From contig NC_045443.1 in assembly GCF_002776525.5 (NCBI RefSeq), positions 58,256,440-58,320,439 on the forward strand: a DNA stretch of 64,000 nt. The letters are read 5' to 3'. Under the pieces are notes generated by a model. It did no database searches. It saw only the letters and a program-made list of their open reading frames with translations, and was not told the origin of the DNA. Below are positions 48,266 to 60,947 of the stretch, in pieces. A program made the translations under genes and the position numbers. The DNA comes from Piliocolobus tephrosceles. Taxonomy: Eukaryota; Chordata; Mammalia; Primates; Cercopithecidae. The stretch's first letter is position 1. Each line of letters starts with the position of its first letter.

Positions 48266-51200
48266 TGTTAACTAGAAAATTCAATATCTGTCAAAAATAA
48301 TATAATGATTTTATCTAGGAGTGTTCGCTATCTTTATAGAGCACACTACAATTTTAAACATACAATGAAATGTTAAGTTGATTAAATTTTTTCAAAACAA
48401 CAGAACAGTTAAAAACCAATTTTGATAGTAAAATTCTTGTTTTATAAATAAAAAAGTGTTACTGTTATTTTATATAAAATGTTTTATATTTATAAATGTA
48501 ATATGTATGTGCAGTGTGGAAAAATTTAAATCATCAAAAATATGTAGTGTTAAATCATATACAGTCATATCCTGTTATTCTATTGATGAATACATTTTAT
48601 GTTTTGTAAATCTCTATGCAATTTTCTTATTAAATAAAAATCACATCATATACATATTTTTCTAATCATCTTTGGAATGATAGATTCAAAATATATTTTT
48701 AAAAATTTAGTATTGCAATTGTAGGTAAACTTTAATATAAATATTTGATAAAGACTAAAGGACTGATTAAAACATATTGACAGTATCTGCTGTGTGTTAC
48801 TTCCAAACTAGAGGTGACCTTCTCCATCTGAATAGCCGTTTGATATCATGATATTAAAAAGCAATCAGACAAAACACAGCCCTACAAAAAATAAAAAATA
48901 AAAAATTAGTAAATTTTCAAGTCTAGAAAAAAAGTTGTGTCTTTATTAAAGTTTTATATATTAACAATAAAATGTGGCATGACAAGAATATGGCTTTGTT
49001 CATAAAACCAACTTCAGTGGAGGTTCTTGTTATGGCTTAAGAAAGATATATAAACAGTTTGAAGAAAATCACAGGAGTAAATCTTCCTAGCTACCCCTAA
49101 AGTTCTGCAGATAGTTAAAAACAAGAACACGTTAGGGGAAAAAACATTATGAATTGCCCTTGGTTACTGCATCCTCCAGTGAAAAGTCTTGTGAATTTCA
49201 CTGATAAAATACTAGCGTCATTAACATTTATCTTCATTAAATATTGTAATGTGATAGACATTCTATACAACACAGACCAAAACCTTCAAAATCTTGGTAA
49301 ACTAAGCACAAAATATAAATTTTAGTAGTCATTTCTGTTGCAGTGACCAAACAGAAGGTATGAAATAATGCCATATGTATCACACCAGTGTTTCTGAAGT
49401 ATTTCTATAGAGAGGATCCAGCTAGTCTTGAAATTGTTGATTCTAGAAAATTGCTTCCTTCATTACAACTCGCATGATCTTTGGCTCTCTCAATTTCTGG
49501 GGAATGGAATTGATGAAACTTGATTTAATGCCATTTTCTTAGATTGTTGTTAGTGCAAATAAGGATGAAAAAGATATATTTCAATCTTGTACAGTTAAAC
49601 CATGTGGATTGATTACCAAATGATTGGCTTTTTGGATTTAATCTTATTTCTCTCTCAAATCTGAGCTCCATTTATTGACTTTGTCTTCAATTGAGTTCTA
49701 AATGTCCACTTATAATTTCCCTATCCTCTTGTTCATTCTGTTTCTTATTTTGACTCTGGCTAATTGAGGGTTAACCTACATATTAAACTCTGACCCCAAA
49801 TCAACAAATCCTGGTACTGACAATTCCTATATCTCTATACTCTCCTATTTGAAAAAAATAAATGATGAAGGAATATAAAGATAGTAAAGGAGCACATTTG
49901 TCTTGATTTGCCTAGTAGTCTTAGATTAATGGCATAGAGTTAAATATCTATACCACCATTTGTATCACAGATGTTGCTGATGTTGACATAAAGCAGATAC
50001 AGTACTTCCACTACCCAATAATAAGTGATAATGGTGATTGTCAAATAATTTAAAAAATAAATAAATATTTTTACTTTAAAATATTTTTTTAAAATTTCTG
50101 AGAATTCCAGTTGTGTTTACTTCAAGGGACAATTTTAAGTCAGGAACAGTGTTCAGGTTGGACATGATGTGCTTCAATGATGTCTTAACATGACAGAGGC
50201 AAAAGTTGGCCCCTGCTATATGATTTATTAAGATTGATCTATGCCAGAAGTTCCATTTTTTAATTGAAAACAATAATGAAGAAAGAGACATCAGATTCAA
50301 AGGTAAAAGATGTTATCAGGTACAAGTCAGGAAAACATTCTGAGCCTACTTGTCTCGTCTGTAAATTGTGGATCATATTGCAAGTTCTTCCCTGATCAAT
50401 ATGAAGAAAGCAAAACAAAAAAAGGTTTTAAGAAATTACATGAAAATAGTTTAGCTTACAGTTTATAAAGTCCATCCAAAAAGATAGCTAGAGAATGAAT
50501 TATTTTATATTCCAGACCAGTCATCAGAACTTCTCTCCAAATATGTGTTTCTATGTAAATTATCATTTGCTTTTATTGTACATAAATATATTTTGCAAGA
50601 GATGCTTTACACGAGAGTCTTAGATGTACTCCTTTTTATTTAGAATGAGGGTGAAAAGAGTAAACTATTATGTTTCTTGATGACATGTTTCCAGTAAACT
50701 TTCTAAGAAATAGGAAATGGAATAAAAGGTATTCAAAAAAGCAATAAAATATTATTTCTTGCTAGTTTTCGCATTAATTGTATAAATATGTTATCAAGGC
50801 ATTTCATATAATGACATATTTAATATTAATGACATCTTTTCAAAGGACTTGCATTAAATATATCTTTTGCCAACATGTCATACAGTTTGTCTCAAATATA
50901 CATATGTGTGCAGATATACATTTATTTTTAATCCAAGACAAATGGAAGCTCACCTTTATATGGCTATGACTGTTGTCATTTGCTTTCCAATAACCTACCT
51001 GCTGATTTCTTCTTTGCAAGAAGATTAATCGGATCTCTGCCTCTCTATTGTCTGACATGTTATTCCTGCATAGGAGGAGGTAACCTTTGCAATTTCCTAC
51101 TTTTAGATTGTGACATATTTCTTTGAGGGAGATAGCAGTATTTCATAAATATAAACTCTTTGTCAAGCACATATCAATCCCAGTCATCTGTCTGAGTAAT

Positions 51201-52339
51201 TCATTTTCAGTAAAAGAAATAAATTTTATGCCATCAATTTGATGCAACTTCTAACTTAGATTTTTAAAACATTATTTGTGTAAAGCTCTGGGAAGCATCT
51301 GCTTTGATAGTCATTAGCTGTACATCTGGTAAAAAAAAAAAAAAAAAAGCTGTCCACATGTTGGTTGCTGGAAAGAAAATTCGCAAAACTGTAACCCGTG
51401 ACTCAATGGAATGTTAGTAAAGTGTTTTAGTTATCCATTGCCATTTAAAATGTCCATACGGGTTTGTCAGTACAGCTTTTGAAATGTAACAAATTAATAT
51501 CTTTACTTCATCCTAATTTGTGGACAGATGGCATGAACAGGACTGAGTGATGCATTGGGTTATCCCTCAGCTTGTCAGGACTTATTTACAGTGTAGGAAT
51601 CATTCTCCAACGGCTGATTATCTGCTTCATTTAGTAGGAAGGAAATTAACCTCTGATTTCCATGCTGATGACTCAGCAGGTAATGTACCACTAATGCTAA
51701 AAAAAAAAAAAAAAGTCCTGAAAAGGGACTGGTCTTCAAATCTAACAAGATGCATTAAAAAGCTAAATTACTTTATTGGACCCAGGAGAAAAAAGCAATT
51801 ATTTCACTCCACTAGTTGGGATAATAAAATTTAGAAAAAGGAATGAAAAGATTTTGGTTCCTGGCAGAATCAAATAAGCAATTCTATTTTAGTAATATTT
51901 TCTCCATAATTCTATAAAAATGCATGCCTTGTAATATACCTGGTTTAGAAAAGAAGATTCATTGCAATAAAGCACTTATTTTAACTTCATATGGTAGATG
52001 TCACTTAACTTTTAACTGAAGGTAAAGTCCCAAAAATAGACACTATTAGCTAAAAAGCATTATTTGAAATATAGAAGACCATATGACTTTTTGGTGAAAC
52101 AAATTCACATTCACTCATAAATTAAACTATGTTTTAGTTTGAATTCCTTTAATAAGAAGCTGTTTTGATTTGTCAATATATATTAATGCTAACAGGGAAA
52201 ATGTAATGTTATAAGAGATATGCTTGAAGAGATATTTTATTGTATCTTTTGGGACAAAAAATTTAGAAACATTAATATGGTAGCTACGTATGATATATGT
52301 ACATATATAGACACATAGCACAATGGTGCTGGAACAGCT
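48266..52339. other. About 4 kb with no recognisable feature
   Basis: The longest stretch without identified elements. A-runs occur at 51330-51348 and about 51700-51715. Short frames (48456-48665, 50076-50300, 50778-50969, 50840-51058, 51547-51834) have no motif, and several lie opposite each other. No splice-linked exon set, CpG island or promoter pattern was visible. Confidence 0.4.
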
Positions 52340-52932
52340 GTACATACACATGCAAAAAATAATTTAGGCACAGATTTTTCATCTTTCACAAAATTTATCT
52401 CAAACTAAATCACAGATCTAAATGTAAATGGCAAATCTATACAACTTCTAGAACATAACATAGGAACAAATTTTTTAACTTGTATTTGTCGATGAATTTT
52501 CAGATATCCAAAGCATTATCAATAAAAGAAAAAAACTGACACATAGAACTTAATAAAATTTAAATTTAGCTTTAAAAAAAAAGACACTATTAAGAACAAA
52601 AAATGGTAACAAATTGGGAGAAAATACTTAGAAAACATCTATCTGATACAATAAATAATTTTGAACACTCAACATTAGGAAAACAAACAACTCAATTAAA
52701 AAATGAGCTAAAGGTCTGAAAGAAGATATAAAGATGGCATGTGAGCATATAGAAAGATGCTCAATATCATATGTCATTTAAAAATTGCAAAGTACAGCAA
52801 CGGCGAGATATTACTGCTACACACCTACTAGAATTGATAACACCCAAAACACTGGCAACACGAAATGCTGGTAAAGATGTGTTATTACTTACAAATACTC
52901 TCATCCATCACTATTGGAGAAACAAAATGGTA

Positions 52933-53335
52933 TGGCTGAGGCAGATTAGTAGTCAAGGAGGTGACCATGTCCTTGGGACGCAACAACCTTGAGACTTGCA
53001 ATGTATGAAAAAGCAAGTACAACTGCTGCACATACACACCAAAAGGACCACTTGAAACTTGCTTACTAGTAACACGTCTCCTCATCCCCTTATGAATAAT
53101 CATGTAAGACTTCCATAATGGAGTCTCCATGGTGCCAGTCTTTGCTGTCTCATCCTTACGGGCAGCCTTCCCTGAAATCTCTCTCAGGGTGTACTGTCTA
53201 TTCGTACTTGACTATCAAAATATTTTTTTTCTTTTGCATAACTTACTCTATGCTATATCTCTTTTGCTGTGTGTCTCTGTTTTAAATTATAATAAATTAA
53301 GACAAAAACCAAGGTCTCACAACAGCCATAAACAT
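52933..53335 (+). mobile_element. Probable solo LTR, unidentified family
   Basis: The ancient L1 text stops at about 52932 and resumes at about 53336, so about 400 bp is inserted. The insert is GC-richer in its middle, has ccctgaaatctctctcaggg (an imperfect palindrome near 53170) and a late aataaatt that could be a polyadenylation signal, all compatible with a retroviral LTR. Flanks tatggctg and catagctg might be a decayed short target duplication. Frames at 52771-52992, 52885-53130 and 53129-53377 cross the junctions and are not genes. Confidence 0.5.
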
Positions 53336-53407
53336 AGCTGCTTTAGAAGACAGCTTGGCAACTTCTTACACAGCTAAATATAATTATACCATATAATCCA
53401 CTAATCG

Positions 53408-53495
53408 TACTCCTTGGTATATTGGTAAATACCAAGGTATATTGGTAAATACCAAGGAGTATGGTATACCAATATTACCAATATACCAAGGAGTA
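53408..53495. repeat. Perfect 21-bp inverted repeat with a 20-bp tandem duplication
   Basis: 53408-53428 and 53475-53495 are exact reverse complements (tactccttggtatattggtaa and its complement). Inside, a 20-bp unit ggtatattggtaaataccaa occurs twice head to tail (53416-53435 and 53436-53455). Each unit can also fold on itself by ttggtat/ataccaa. The ancient L1 consensus has no such structure here, so about 70 bp was added locally. Confidence 0.95.
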
Positions 53496-54286
53496 TATAT
53501 CTTTATAAAAACTTGAACTTATATGTTTGTAACATCTTTATTTATAATTGCAAAAATTTTTAGCAACTCAGATGTGCTTCAATAGGTGAATGGATAAACT
53601 GGTATATACAGAAAGTAATGGAACACTATTCAATAATAAAAACAAATGAACAATGAATCCCAAAACGACATGGAGAAATTCAGCAATATATGCATATTTC
53701 TAAGAGAAAAAATACCAATCTAAAAAGGTGACATACTGTATGACTCCAACTGTGTCACGTTCTGGTAAAAGCAAAACTAGAGAGACAACAAAAAGGTCAG
53801 TGACTGCCAAAGGTTAGACATGATGGAGGGATTAATTGGCACAACAAAGAAAATTTTTATGGCAGTGAAATTGTCTGTATCATATTTTAATGGTAGATAC
53901 ATTTCATTATGTATTTGTCAAAATCCACAGAATGTACAATACATAGAGTAAACTCAAACCATGGCCTTAAGTTAATCATAAATGCATTTATAGTCACTAA
54001 TTAATGTAACAACTACAACACACTAAATAAAAATGTTAGTAATAGGAGAAAATTGAGGGTGGAGAGGACAGCGTATATGGGAGTTTTCGGTACTTTCTGT
54101 CCAACTTTTCTGTAAACGTAAATCTAATCTAAAAATTAAGTCAATTAATTTTTAAATGTATTAAAGATAAGTAAAATTGAAATTGATCAGAATGGATTTC
54201 AATCTAGAGCAATATATGAAAAATAATAAAAAGCGTTTTTAAAAAAGGATTCTTTCACAATTTACATAAAAAATAGAGAAGCTAAG

Positions 54287-54655
54287 TGATATAGTTTGGC
54301 TGTGTCCCCATCCAAATATCCTCTCAAATTGTAGTTCTCATAATTCTCATGTGTCATGGGAGAGACTTAGTGGGAGTTAATTGAATCATGGGGGCAGTTT
54401 CCCTCACATTATTCTCATACTGGGTAAGTTCGCATGAGATCTGATGGTTTTATAAGGGCTTCTTGTTTTTCTCGGTTCTCATTATCTCTCCTTCACCATG
54501 TGAAGAAGGACATGTTTCCTTCCCCTTCCACCATGAGTGTAAGTTTCCTGAGGCCTCCCCAGCTATGCTGCACTTTAAGTCAATTAGACTTATTCTCTTT
54601 ATAAATTACCCAGTCTCAGTATGTCCTTATAGCAGTGGGAAAACAGACTAATACA
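54287..54655 (+). repeat. THE1 5' LTR
   Basis: 369 bp, with ccttataaattacc-like text near the end and the conserved taataca terminus. The start tgatatagtttgg is clear. Confidence 0.93.
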
Positions 54656-54661
54656 ATAAAT

Positions 54662-54679
54662 TGGTACCGGTAGAGTGAG
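54662..54679 (+). other. THE1 primer-binding site
   Basis: tggtaccggtagagtgag starts seven bases after the LTR end. It resembles the tRNA-Leu-type sites of MaLR and ERVL elements. Confidence 0.6.
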
Positions 54680-56195
54680 GTGCTGCTGAAAAGATACCCC
54701 AAAATGTGGAAGTGACTTTGGAACTGGGTAACATGTAGACATTGGAACAGTTTGGAGAGCTCAAAAGAAAACAGGAAAATGTGGGCAAGTTTGGCACTTC
54801 CTAGAGACTTTTTGAATGACTTTGACCAAAATGCTGATAGTGATATAAACAATGAAGTTCAGGGTGAGGTGGTCTCAGATAGAGATGAGGAACTTGTTGA
54901 AAACTGGAGTAAAGGTCAGTTTGCTATGCAAAGGGCCTGGCTGCATTTTTCCCCTGCCCTAGAGCTCTGTGGAACTTTGAACTGGAGAGAGATGATTTAG
55001 GGTATCTGGCAGAAGAAATTTCTAAGTGGCAAAGAATTCAAGAGGAAGTACGGCATAAAAGTGTGGAAAATTTGTGATCTGATAATGTGATAGAGAAGAA
55101 AATCAAATTTTCTGATGAGAAATTCAAATCAGCTGCAGAAATTTTCATAAGTTACAAGGAGTTGAATGTTAATTACCAAGACAATCGAGAAAATATCTCT
55201 AAGGAATCCCAGAGACCTTACCAGTAGTTCCTCCCATCACAGGCCTGGAAACCTAGAAAGAAAAAATGTTTTCATGGACCAGGCTCAGTACTCACATGCC
55301 TTGTGCAGCCTCCAGAGATGGCGCCCTGAGTCCCAGCTGCTTCAGCTCCAGCTGTGACTAAAAGAAGCCAAGGCACACCTCAGTTCATTACTTCAGAGGT
55401 TCATGAAAGCCCCGAGCTTTGGCAGCTTCCATGTGGTGTTGGTCTTGTGGGTATGCAGAAGACTAGAATTGAGGTTTGGGAACCTCCACCTAGATTTTAG
55501 AGGATGTGTGGAAATACCTGAATGTCCAGTCAGAAGTTTGCTGCCAGGACAGACCCCTCATGGAGAACCTCTACTATAACAGTGTGGAAGGGAAATATGG
55601 GGATGGAGTCCCCACACAGAGTCCCACTGGGGCATGGCACCGTCTAGTAGAACTGTGAAAAGAGGGCTACTGTTCTCCAGACCGTAGAATGAGATCAACT
55701 GACAGCTTGTACTCTGTACCTGGAGAAGCCACAGACATTCAACACCAGCCCATGAAAGCAGCTGACAGAGAGATTGTACCCTGAAAAGCTACATGCTCAA
55801 GGCTGTGGGAGCCCACCTCTTGCATCAGTGTGATCTGGATGTGAGACATGAATCAGAGTAGATCATTTTGGAACTTTAAGATGTAATGACTGCCCTATTG
55901 AATTTTGGACTTGTCTGCAGCCTGTGCCACCTCTATTTTGACTAATTTCTACCATTTGGAGTGGCTGCATTTGCCCAATGCCTGTACATCCATTGTAGCT
56001 AGGCAATAACTAACTTGCTTTTGATTTTGCAGGCTTATGGGCGAAAGGAACTTGCCTTGTCTCAGATGAGACGTTGGACTTAGACTTCTTGGTTAATGGT
56101 GGAATGAGTTGAGACTTTGGGGTACTTTTGGAAAGGCATGATTGTGTTTTGAAATGTGAAAAAGACATGAGATTTGGGAAGGACCAAGGGCAGAA

Positions 56196-56578
56196 TTACA
56201 TGGTTTGGCTGTGTCCCCACCCAAATCTCATATTGAATTGTAGTTCCCATAATCCCCATGTGTCATGGGAGGGACCTAGTAGGAGGTAATTTAATCATGG
56301 GGGTGGTTTTCCCCATGCTATTCTCATGATAGTAAGTTATCATTAAATCTGATGATTTTATAAGGGTCTTCTCCCTTCACTCAGTTCTCATTCTTCAACT
56401 TCTTCCCCTTCCTGCTGCCATGTGAAGAAGTAGACGTTTGTTTCCCCTTCGGCCATGACTTTAAGTTTTCCTAGGTCTCCCCAACCCTGCAAAACTGTGA
56501 GTCAATTAAACCTCTTTCCTTTACAAATTACCCAGTCTTGGATATGTCCTTATAGCAACAAGAGAATGAACTAATACA
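56196..56578 (+). repeat. THE1 3' LTR
   Basis: 383 bp. The terminal bases have mutated (ttacatgg in place of tgatatag). The body matches the 5' LTR with scattered substitutions, including catgtgtcatgggagggacc. Confidence 0.93.
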
Positions 56579-56728
56579 CTAAGTTCTATAAAATTTATTT
56601 AACCTCATCCAGTGCTTCAGGTAAAAGACCAAATAGACATAGATTTTGTTACCTGTAAGTATTGATGTGACAAATCATGTGACACAAATTTTCTCATTTC
56701 TTCACTCAAATACAAATAAATGAGTTAG

Positions 56729-56865
56729 ACTGAGTGGGGTGGCTCATGCCTGTAATCCTAGCACATTGGGAGACAAAGGTGGGAAGATCACTTGAGGCCA
56801 GGAGTTAGAGACCAGCCTGGGACAACACAATGAGATGTCATCTTAATTAAAAGAAAAAAGAGCAA
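56729..56865 (+). mobile_element. Alu monomer (FLAM/AluJ left arm)
   Basis: gactgagtggggtggctcat with gcctgtaatcctagcacatt through agaccagcctgggacaacac and a short A-rich tail. Only one arm is present, about 130 bp, and divergence is high. Confidence 0.75.
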
Positions 56866-57302
56866 TTATGGAATGGCATAGTAGACTAGATAGACTTATG
56901 AGCCTTACATAAAGGAGAAATGGAACAAAAATGTCGCAGAAATTGTAATTTATTGTGGAGATCTAACCATGTGAAGGAAATTATCCAAATCAATCCCTCA
57001 TTAAAAGTATCTGAAAATAGAAACAGTGATTTATAAGCATTTCCAAAAGGTAGGAATAATTATGGAAAATGCTTGCTAAATGCTAGAAAGAGGTTGAGCT
57101 GTTCTCAGGATGCAGCATCCCTCTCACAGAACAAGCACTAATGCAAAGTCTTTTGTGGGAAAGAAATATTGGGATATTTGTTATATAAGCCAAATATAAA
57201 CTCACAATCTATTATAACAAATATCTTTAGATGCAGATCTTTATAAACTTTAAAAGTTTTATTAAAAATATACAAAATACAAAATAATTGATCATGGAAT
57301 AC
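56866..57302. other. No recognisable feature
   Basis: AT-rich sequence between two Alus. No frame or element. Confidence 0.45.
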
Positions 57303-57626
57303 TTTTTCAACTTTTTGTTGTTGTTGTTTAAGAAGAAGTTTTGCTCTTGTTTCCCAGGCTGAAGTGCAATGGTGCTATCTCAGCTCACCACAACCTCTGT
57401 CTCCAGGTTCAAGCTATTTTCCTGTCTTGGCCTCCCGAGTAACTGGGATTACAGGCATGTGCCACTATGCCCGGCTAATTTTGCATTTTTAGTAGAGACA
57501 GGGTTTCTCTGTGTTGATCAGGCTGCTCTTGAACTCCCGACCTCAGGTGATCTGCCTGCCTCAGTCTCCCAAAGTGTTGGGATTACAGGTGTGAGCCACC
57601 ATATCTGGCCCTATTTTTCAACTTTT
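57303..57626 (-). mobile_element. AluS, antisense, with target duplication
   Basis: A perfect duplication, tttttcaactttt, at 57303-57315 and 57614-57626 flanks an antisense Alu (57316-57613) with a (TTG)n-rich tail, tgggattacaggcatgtgcc and tgagccaccatatctggcc. It inserted at the 3' end of the neighbouring L1. The frame at 57369-57845 reads through Alu into L1. Confidence 0.93.
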
Positions 57627-59127
57627 ATTGATACATATAGTATTTGTATATATTTATGGGGCACATGTGATATTTTCTTACATGCAGATAATGTGCACTG
57701 GTTAAGTTCAGGCTACTTAGGATATCCATCACCTGGGGCATTTATCATTTCTGTGTTTTGGGAGCATTTCAAGTCCTCTCATCCAGCGGTTTTGAAATAT
57801 ATAAAACTGATGGTAATAACTATAGTCACTCCATGCGGCTATTGAACATTAGAAAATATTTTTTTATGTATTACTCTATGTTTATATTCTGCCTTTTCCC
57901 ATTCTCGCCCCAAACACACAGCCCTCCCAGCCTCTGTTGACTATTATTTTATACTGTATCTCCATAAGATTAACATTTTTTAGCTACCACATCGAGTAAG
58001 AACATGGAATATTTGTCTTTCTGTACCTGGATTATTTCATTTAATATAATAACCTCCAGTTTCACTCATGTTGCTGCAAATGACAAGATTTTATTATTTT
58101 TTTATGGTCAAATAGTATTCCACTATGTGTATAGACCATATTTTCTTTATCCATGCAGCCATTAATGAACATTTAGGTTGATTCCATATCTTTGCTATTG
58201 TGAATCATGCTGCAATAAATAGCAGGATGCAGATACCCTTTTGAAATACTGATTTCATTTTCTTTGGCTAAATAGCCAGTTACTGGGATTGCTGGATAAT
58301 ATGGAAATTTTTTAGTTTTTAAGATAAATTTTACATCATTTTACATAAAATGATACTGATTTACATTCCCACCAATAGTGTATAAAAGTTCCATTTTCTC
58401 TACATCCTTGCCAGCATCTATTATTTATGTCTTTTTGATATTAGTAACCATTCTAACTGGAAAAAGATAATATCTCATTGTGGTTTTAATTTGGATTTCC
58501 CTGATGATTAGTGAAATTGAACATTTTTTCATATACTTGTTGGCCATGTGTATGTTTTCTTTTGAGGAATTCCTGTTCAGAAACTTAGCTCACTTTTTAA
58601 TGTGATTATTTGTTTTTCTGCTGTTGAGTTGCTCGTGTTCTTTTTACACTGTGGATATTAGTCCCTTGTCAGATGAATGGTTTGCAAACATTTCCCCCAT
58701 TCAACAACACATTGTCACTTAACTCTATTGATTACTTCATTTGCTATGCAAAAGATTTTTGGTTTAGTAAAGTCTCAGTCGTCTAATATTTTTGTTGTTA
58801 CCTGTGCTTTTGAGGTCTTCGGCAAAAAATCATTGCCTAGTTCAATGTCCTGCACTGTTTTCCTGGTTTACTTTACTTCTAGTTGTTTTATAGTTTTGGG
58901 TCTTACATGTAGATCTTCAATCCATTTTAAGTTTATTTTTGTGTATGATGAGATATAAAAATCTATTTTTATTCTGCCGCATATGGATATCTAGCTTTCC
59001 CACATCATTTTTAAAGAAGGTGTTGTTTCCTTAATGTATGTTCTTGGAACCTCTATCAAAAACCAGTTGACTGAAAACATGTAAATTTTTTTCTGGGTTC
59101 TCTATTCTGTTCCATTCATCAAAGTGT

Positions 59128-59129
59128 GT

Positions 59130-59163
<34 letters not shown>

Positions 59164-59263
59164 NNNNNNNNNNNNNNNNNNNNNNNNNNNNNNNNNNNNN
59201 NNNNNNNNNNNNNNNNNNNNNNNNNNNNNNNNNNNNNNNNNNNNNNNNNNNNNNNNNNNNNNN

Positions 59264-59301
<38 letters not shown>
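59128..59301. other. Assembly gap (100 N) inside poly-T
   Basis: T-runs at 59130-59163 and 59264-59301 enclose exactly 100 Ns (59164-59263), the conventional filler for a gap of unknown size. The frames called across it are artefacts of poly-T. Confidence 0.98.
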
Positions 59302-59307
<6 letters not shown>

Positions 59308-59826
59308 CATACCAATATCATATAGTTTTGCTTGTTATAGCCTTGTAATACATTCTTAAGTCAGGTACTGATGCCTCCAGCTTTGTTCTTCATGCTCAGC
59401 ACTGTTTGGGATATCCAGGTTGCTTTTTGTCGCCCTATAAATTTTAGGATTTTTTTTTTCATTTCTATGAAATAGAAAAATAATCTTATTTTTGATATGA
59501 ATTGCATTGAATCTGTAGACTGTTTTTGGAAGTAAGACCAGTTTAACAATATTAATTCTTTTGACCCAGGTATCTTTCCACTTGTTTGTACCTCCTTCAA
59601 TTTCTTTCACAAATGTTTTGCAGTTTTTCTTATAGAGGTCTTTCACCTTCTTGGTTATATTTATTCCTAGGTATTTTATTGTTTTTGTTTCTGTTTTAAA
59701 TGGGATTCTTTCTTGATTTATCTTTCACCTACTTTATTTTTGGTGTATAGAAATGCTACTGATTGTTGTATATTGATTTAGTATTCTGCAACTTGATTAC
59801 TTTGTTTATCATAACGAAGAGGGGCA

Positions 59827-59827
59827 T

Positions 59828-59858
<31 letters not shown>

Positions 59859-59859
59859 T
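59827..59859. repeat. (TTTA)n microsatellite
   Basis: About eight TTTA units inside antisense L1. Confidence 0.95.
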
Positions 59860-60947
59860 GTCTTTAGATGTTCCTAAATATAAGATTACATCATCTGAAA
59901 AGAGAGAAAACTTGACTTCCTCTTTTCCAATCTGGATACATTGTATTCCTTCCTCTTGCCCGATTGCTGTGGCTAGGACTTCCAATAACATGTTGAATAC
60001 GAGTAGTGAAAGTGAGCATCTTTGTCTTATTCTAGTTCTTAGAGGAAAAGCTTTCTGCTTTTCCCTATTCAGTATAACGTTAGCTGTGGGTTTTTAATAT
60101 ACGGCCATTACTATGTTGGAGTATTTTCCTTCCATGCCTACTTCACTGAGATGTTTTAATCATAAAGGACGTTGCATTTTATTAATTTTTATCTGCATCT
60201 ATTGAGATGATTATATCTTTTTTTCATTCTGTTGATGTGATGTATCACATTAATTGATTTGTGTGTGTGTTGAGTTGAATTATCCTTATATTCATGGGAT
60301 AAGTTCCACTTGATCATGGTATATTATCTTTTTGCTGTTCTGTTGTATTCAGATTGCTAGTAATTTGTTGAGGATTTTTGTGTCTATGTTCATGACAATT
60401 TTTGGACTGTAGTTTTCTTTTTTGGTGCATTCTTGTCAGCTTTTGGTATCGGGTATCAGGTATAAGCTAGACTTATGGAATGAGTTAGGGAGAATTTCCT
60501 CCTCTTCAAGTTTTTGAAATAGTCTGAGGAGAATTTGTGTTAGTTCTTCCTTACAGGTGAAGCTATTCTGTAATGGACTTTTCCTTGTTGAACGACATTT
60601 TATTATTGCTTCCATTATGTTACTGGCTATTGGTCTGTTCTGGTTTTCTATTTTCTACTGATTCAACCTTGGGACATTGTATGTGTCTAGAAATTTACCC
60701 ATTTTACCTAGGTTTTCCAGTTGATTAGTATAGAGTTTTTTCATAATATTTTCTGATGATCTTTTGTATTTCTTTGGTATGATTTGTAATGTCTTCTTTC
60801 TTTCTAACTTTCTTTATTTGGGTCTTCTTTTTTTCTTGGTTAGTCTAGCTGCATCTTATCAATTTTGTTTGTCTTTTAGAAAAAAACCAACTCTTTATTT
60901 TATTGATCGGTTGTATGTTCAGTTTTTGTTTTGTTTAGTTTTTCTCT

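Larger units (their letters stand above)
52340..54160 (+). mobile_element. Ancient L1 3' half, sense, interrupted
   Basis: Sense L1 text: atttaggcacagatttttca, aaattgggagaaaatactta, ttggcaacttcttacacagc, gaacactattcaataataaa, and a 3' end with gaaaattgagggtggagagg and ctttctgtccaacttttctg (to about 54160). This tail is typical of old L1M (MC/MD/ME-like). Broken by an LTR-like insertion (about 52933-53335) and carrying a local palindromic expansion (53408-53495). Confidence 0.75.
54287..56578 (+). mobile_element. Complete THE1-type MaLR element
   Basis: 5' LTR 54287-54655 (tgatatagtttggctgtgtc to aataca), internal region 54656-56195, 3' LTR 56196-56578 (ttacatggtttggctgtgtc to aataca). A perfect 5-bp target duplication, ctaag, lies at 54282-54286 and 56579-56583. 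The internal region has the usual THE1 text (aaagataccccaaaatgtgg, ggtggtctcagatagagatg) and carries no functional retroviral gene, as expected for this non-autonomous family. Frames at 54752-55000 and 55166-55357 are remnants. The element keeps both LTRs rather than having recombined to a solo LTR. Confidence 0.95.
57614..60947 (-). mobile_element. Old L1 (MA/MB-like), antisense, containing an assembly gap
   Basis: Antisense L1 3' UTR first (atttatggggcacatgtgat), then ORF2: ggatattagtcccttgtcag at about 58654, atatgttcttggaacctcta-like text at 59036, RT text such as gcatctattgagatgattat at about 60194 and ctttttggtgcattcttgtc at about 60418. It stops at the retroviral LTR at 60948, which interrupts it. 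Contains a T-run with 100 Ns and a (TTTA)n run. Short frames within it are broken or antisense L1. Confidence 0.88.

Noticed and set aside
54752..55357. Frames of 82 and 63 codons in the THE1 interior as a possible gag gene
   Set aside because: THE1 interiors are non-autonomous and decayed. The frames are short and have no retroviral motif.
57369..57845. A 158-codon plus frame
   Set aside because: It reads through antisense Alu into antisense L1 3' UTR.
59119..59359. Poly-Phe and poly-Lys frames across the Ns
   Set aside because: Artefacts of a T-run and an assembly gap.
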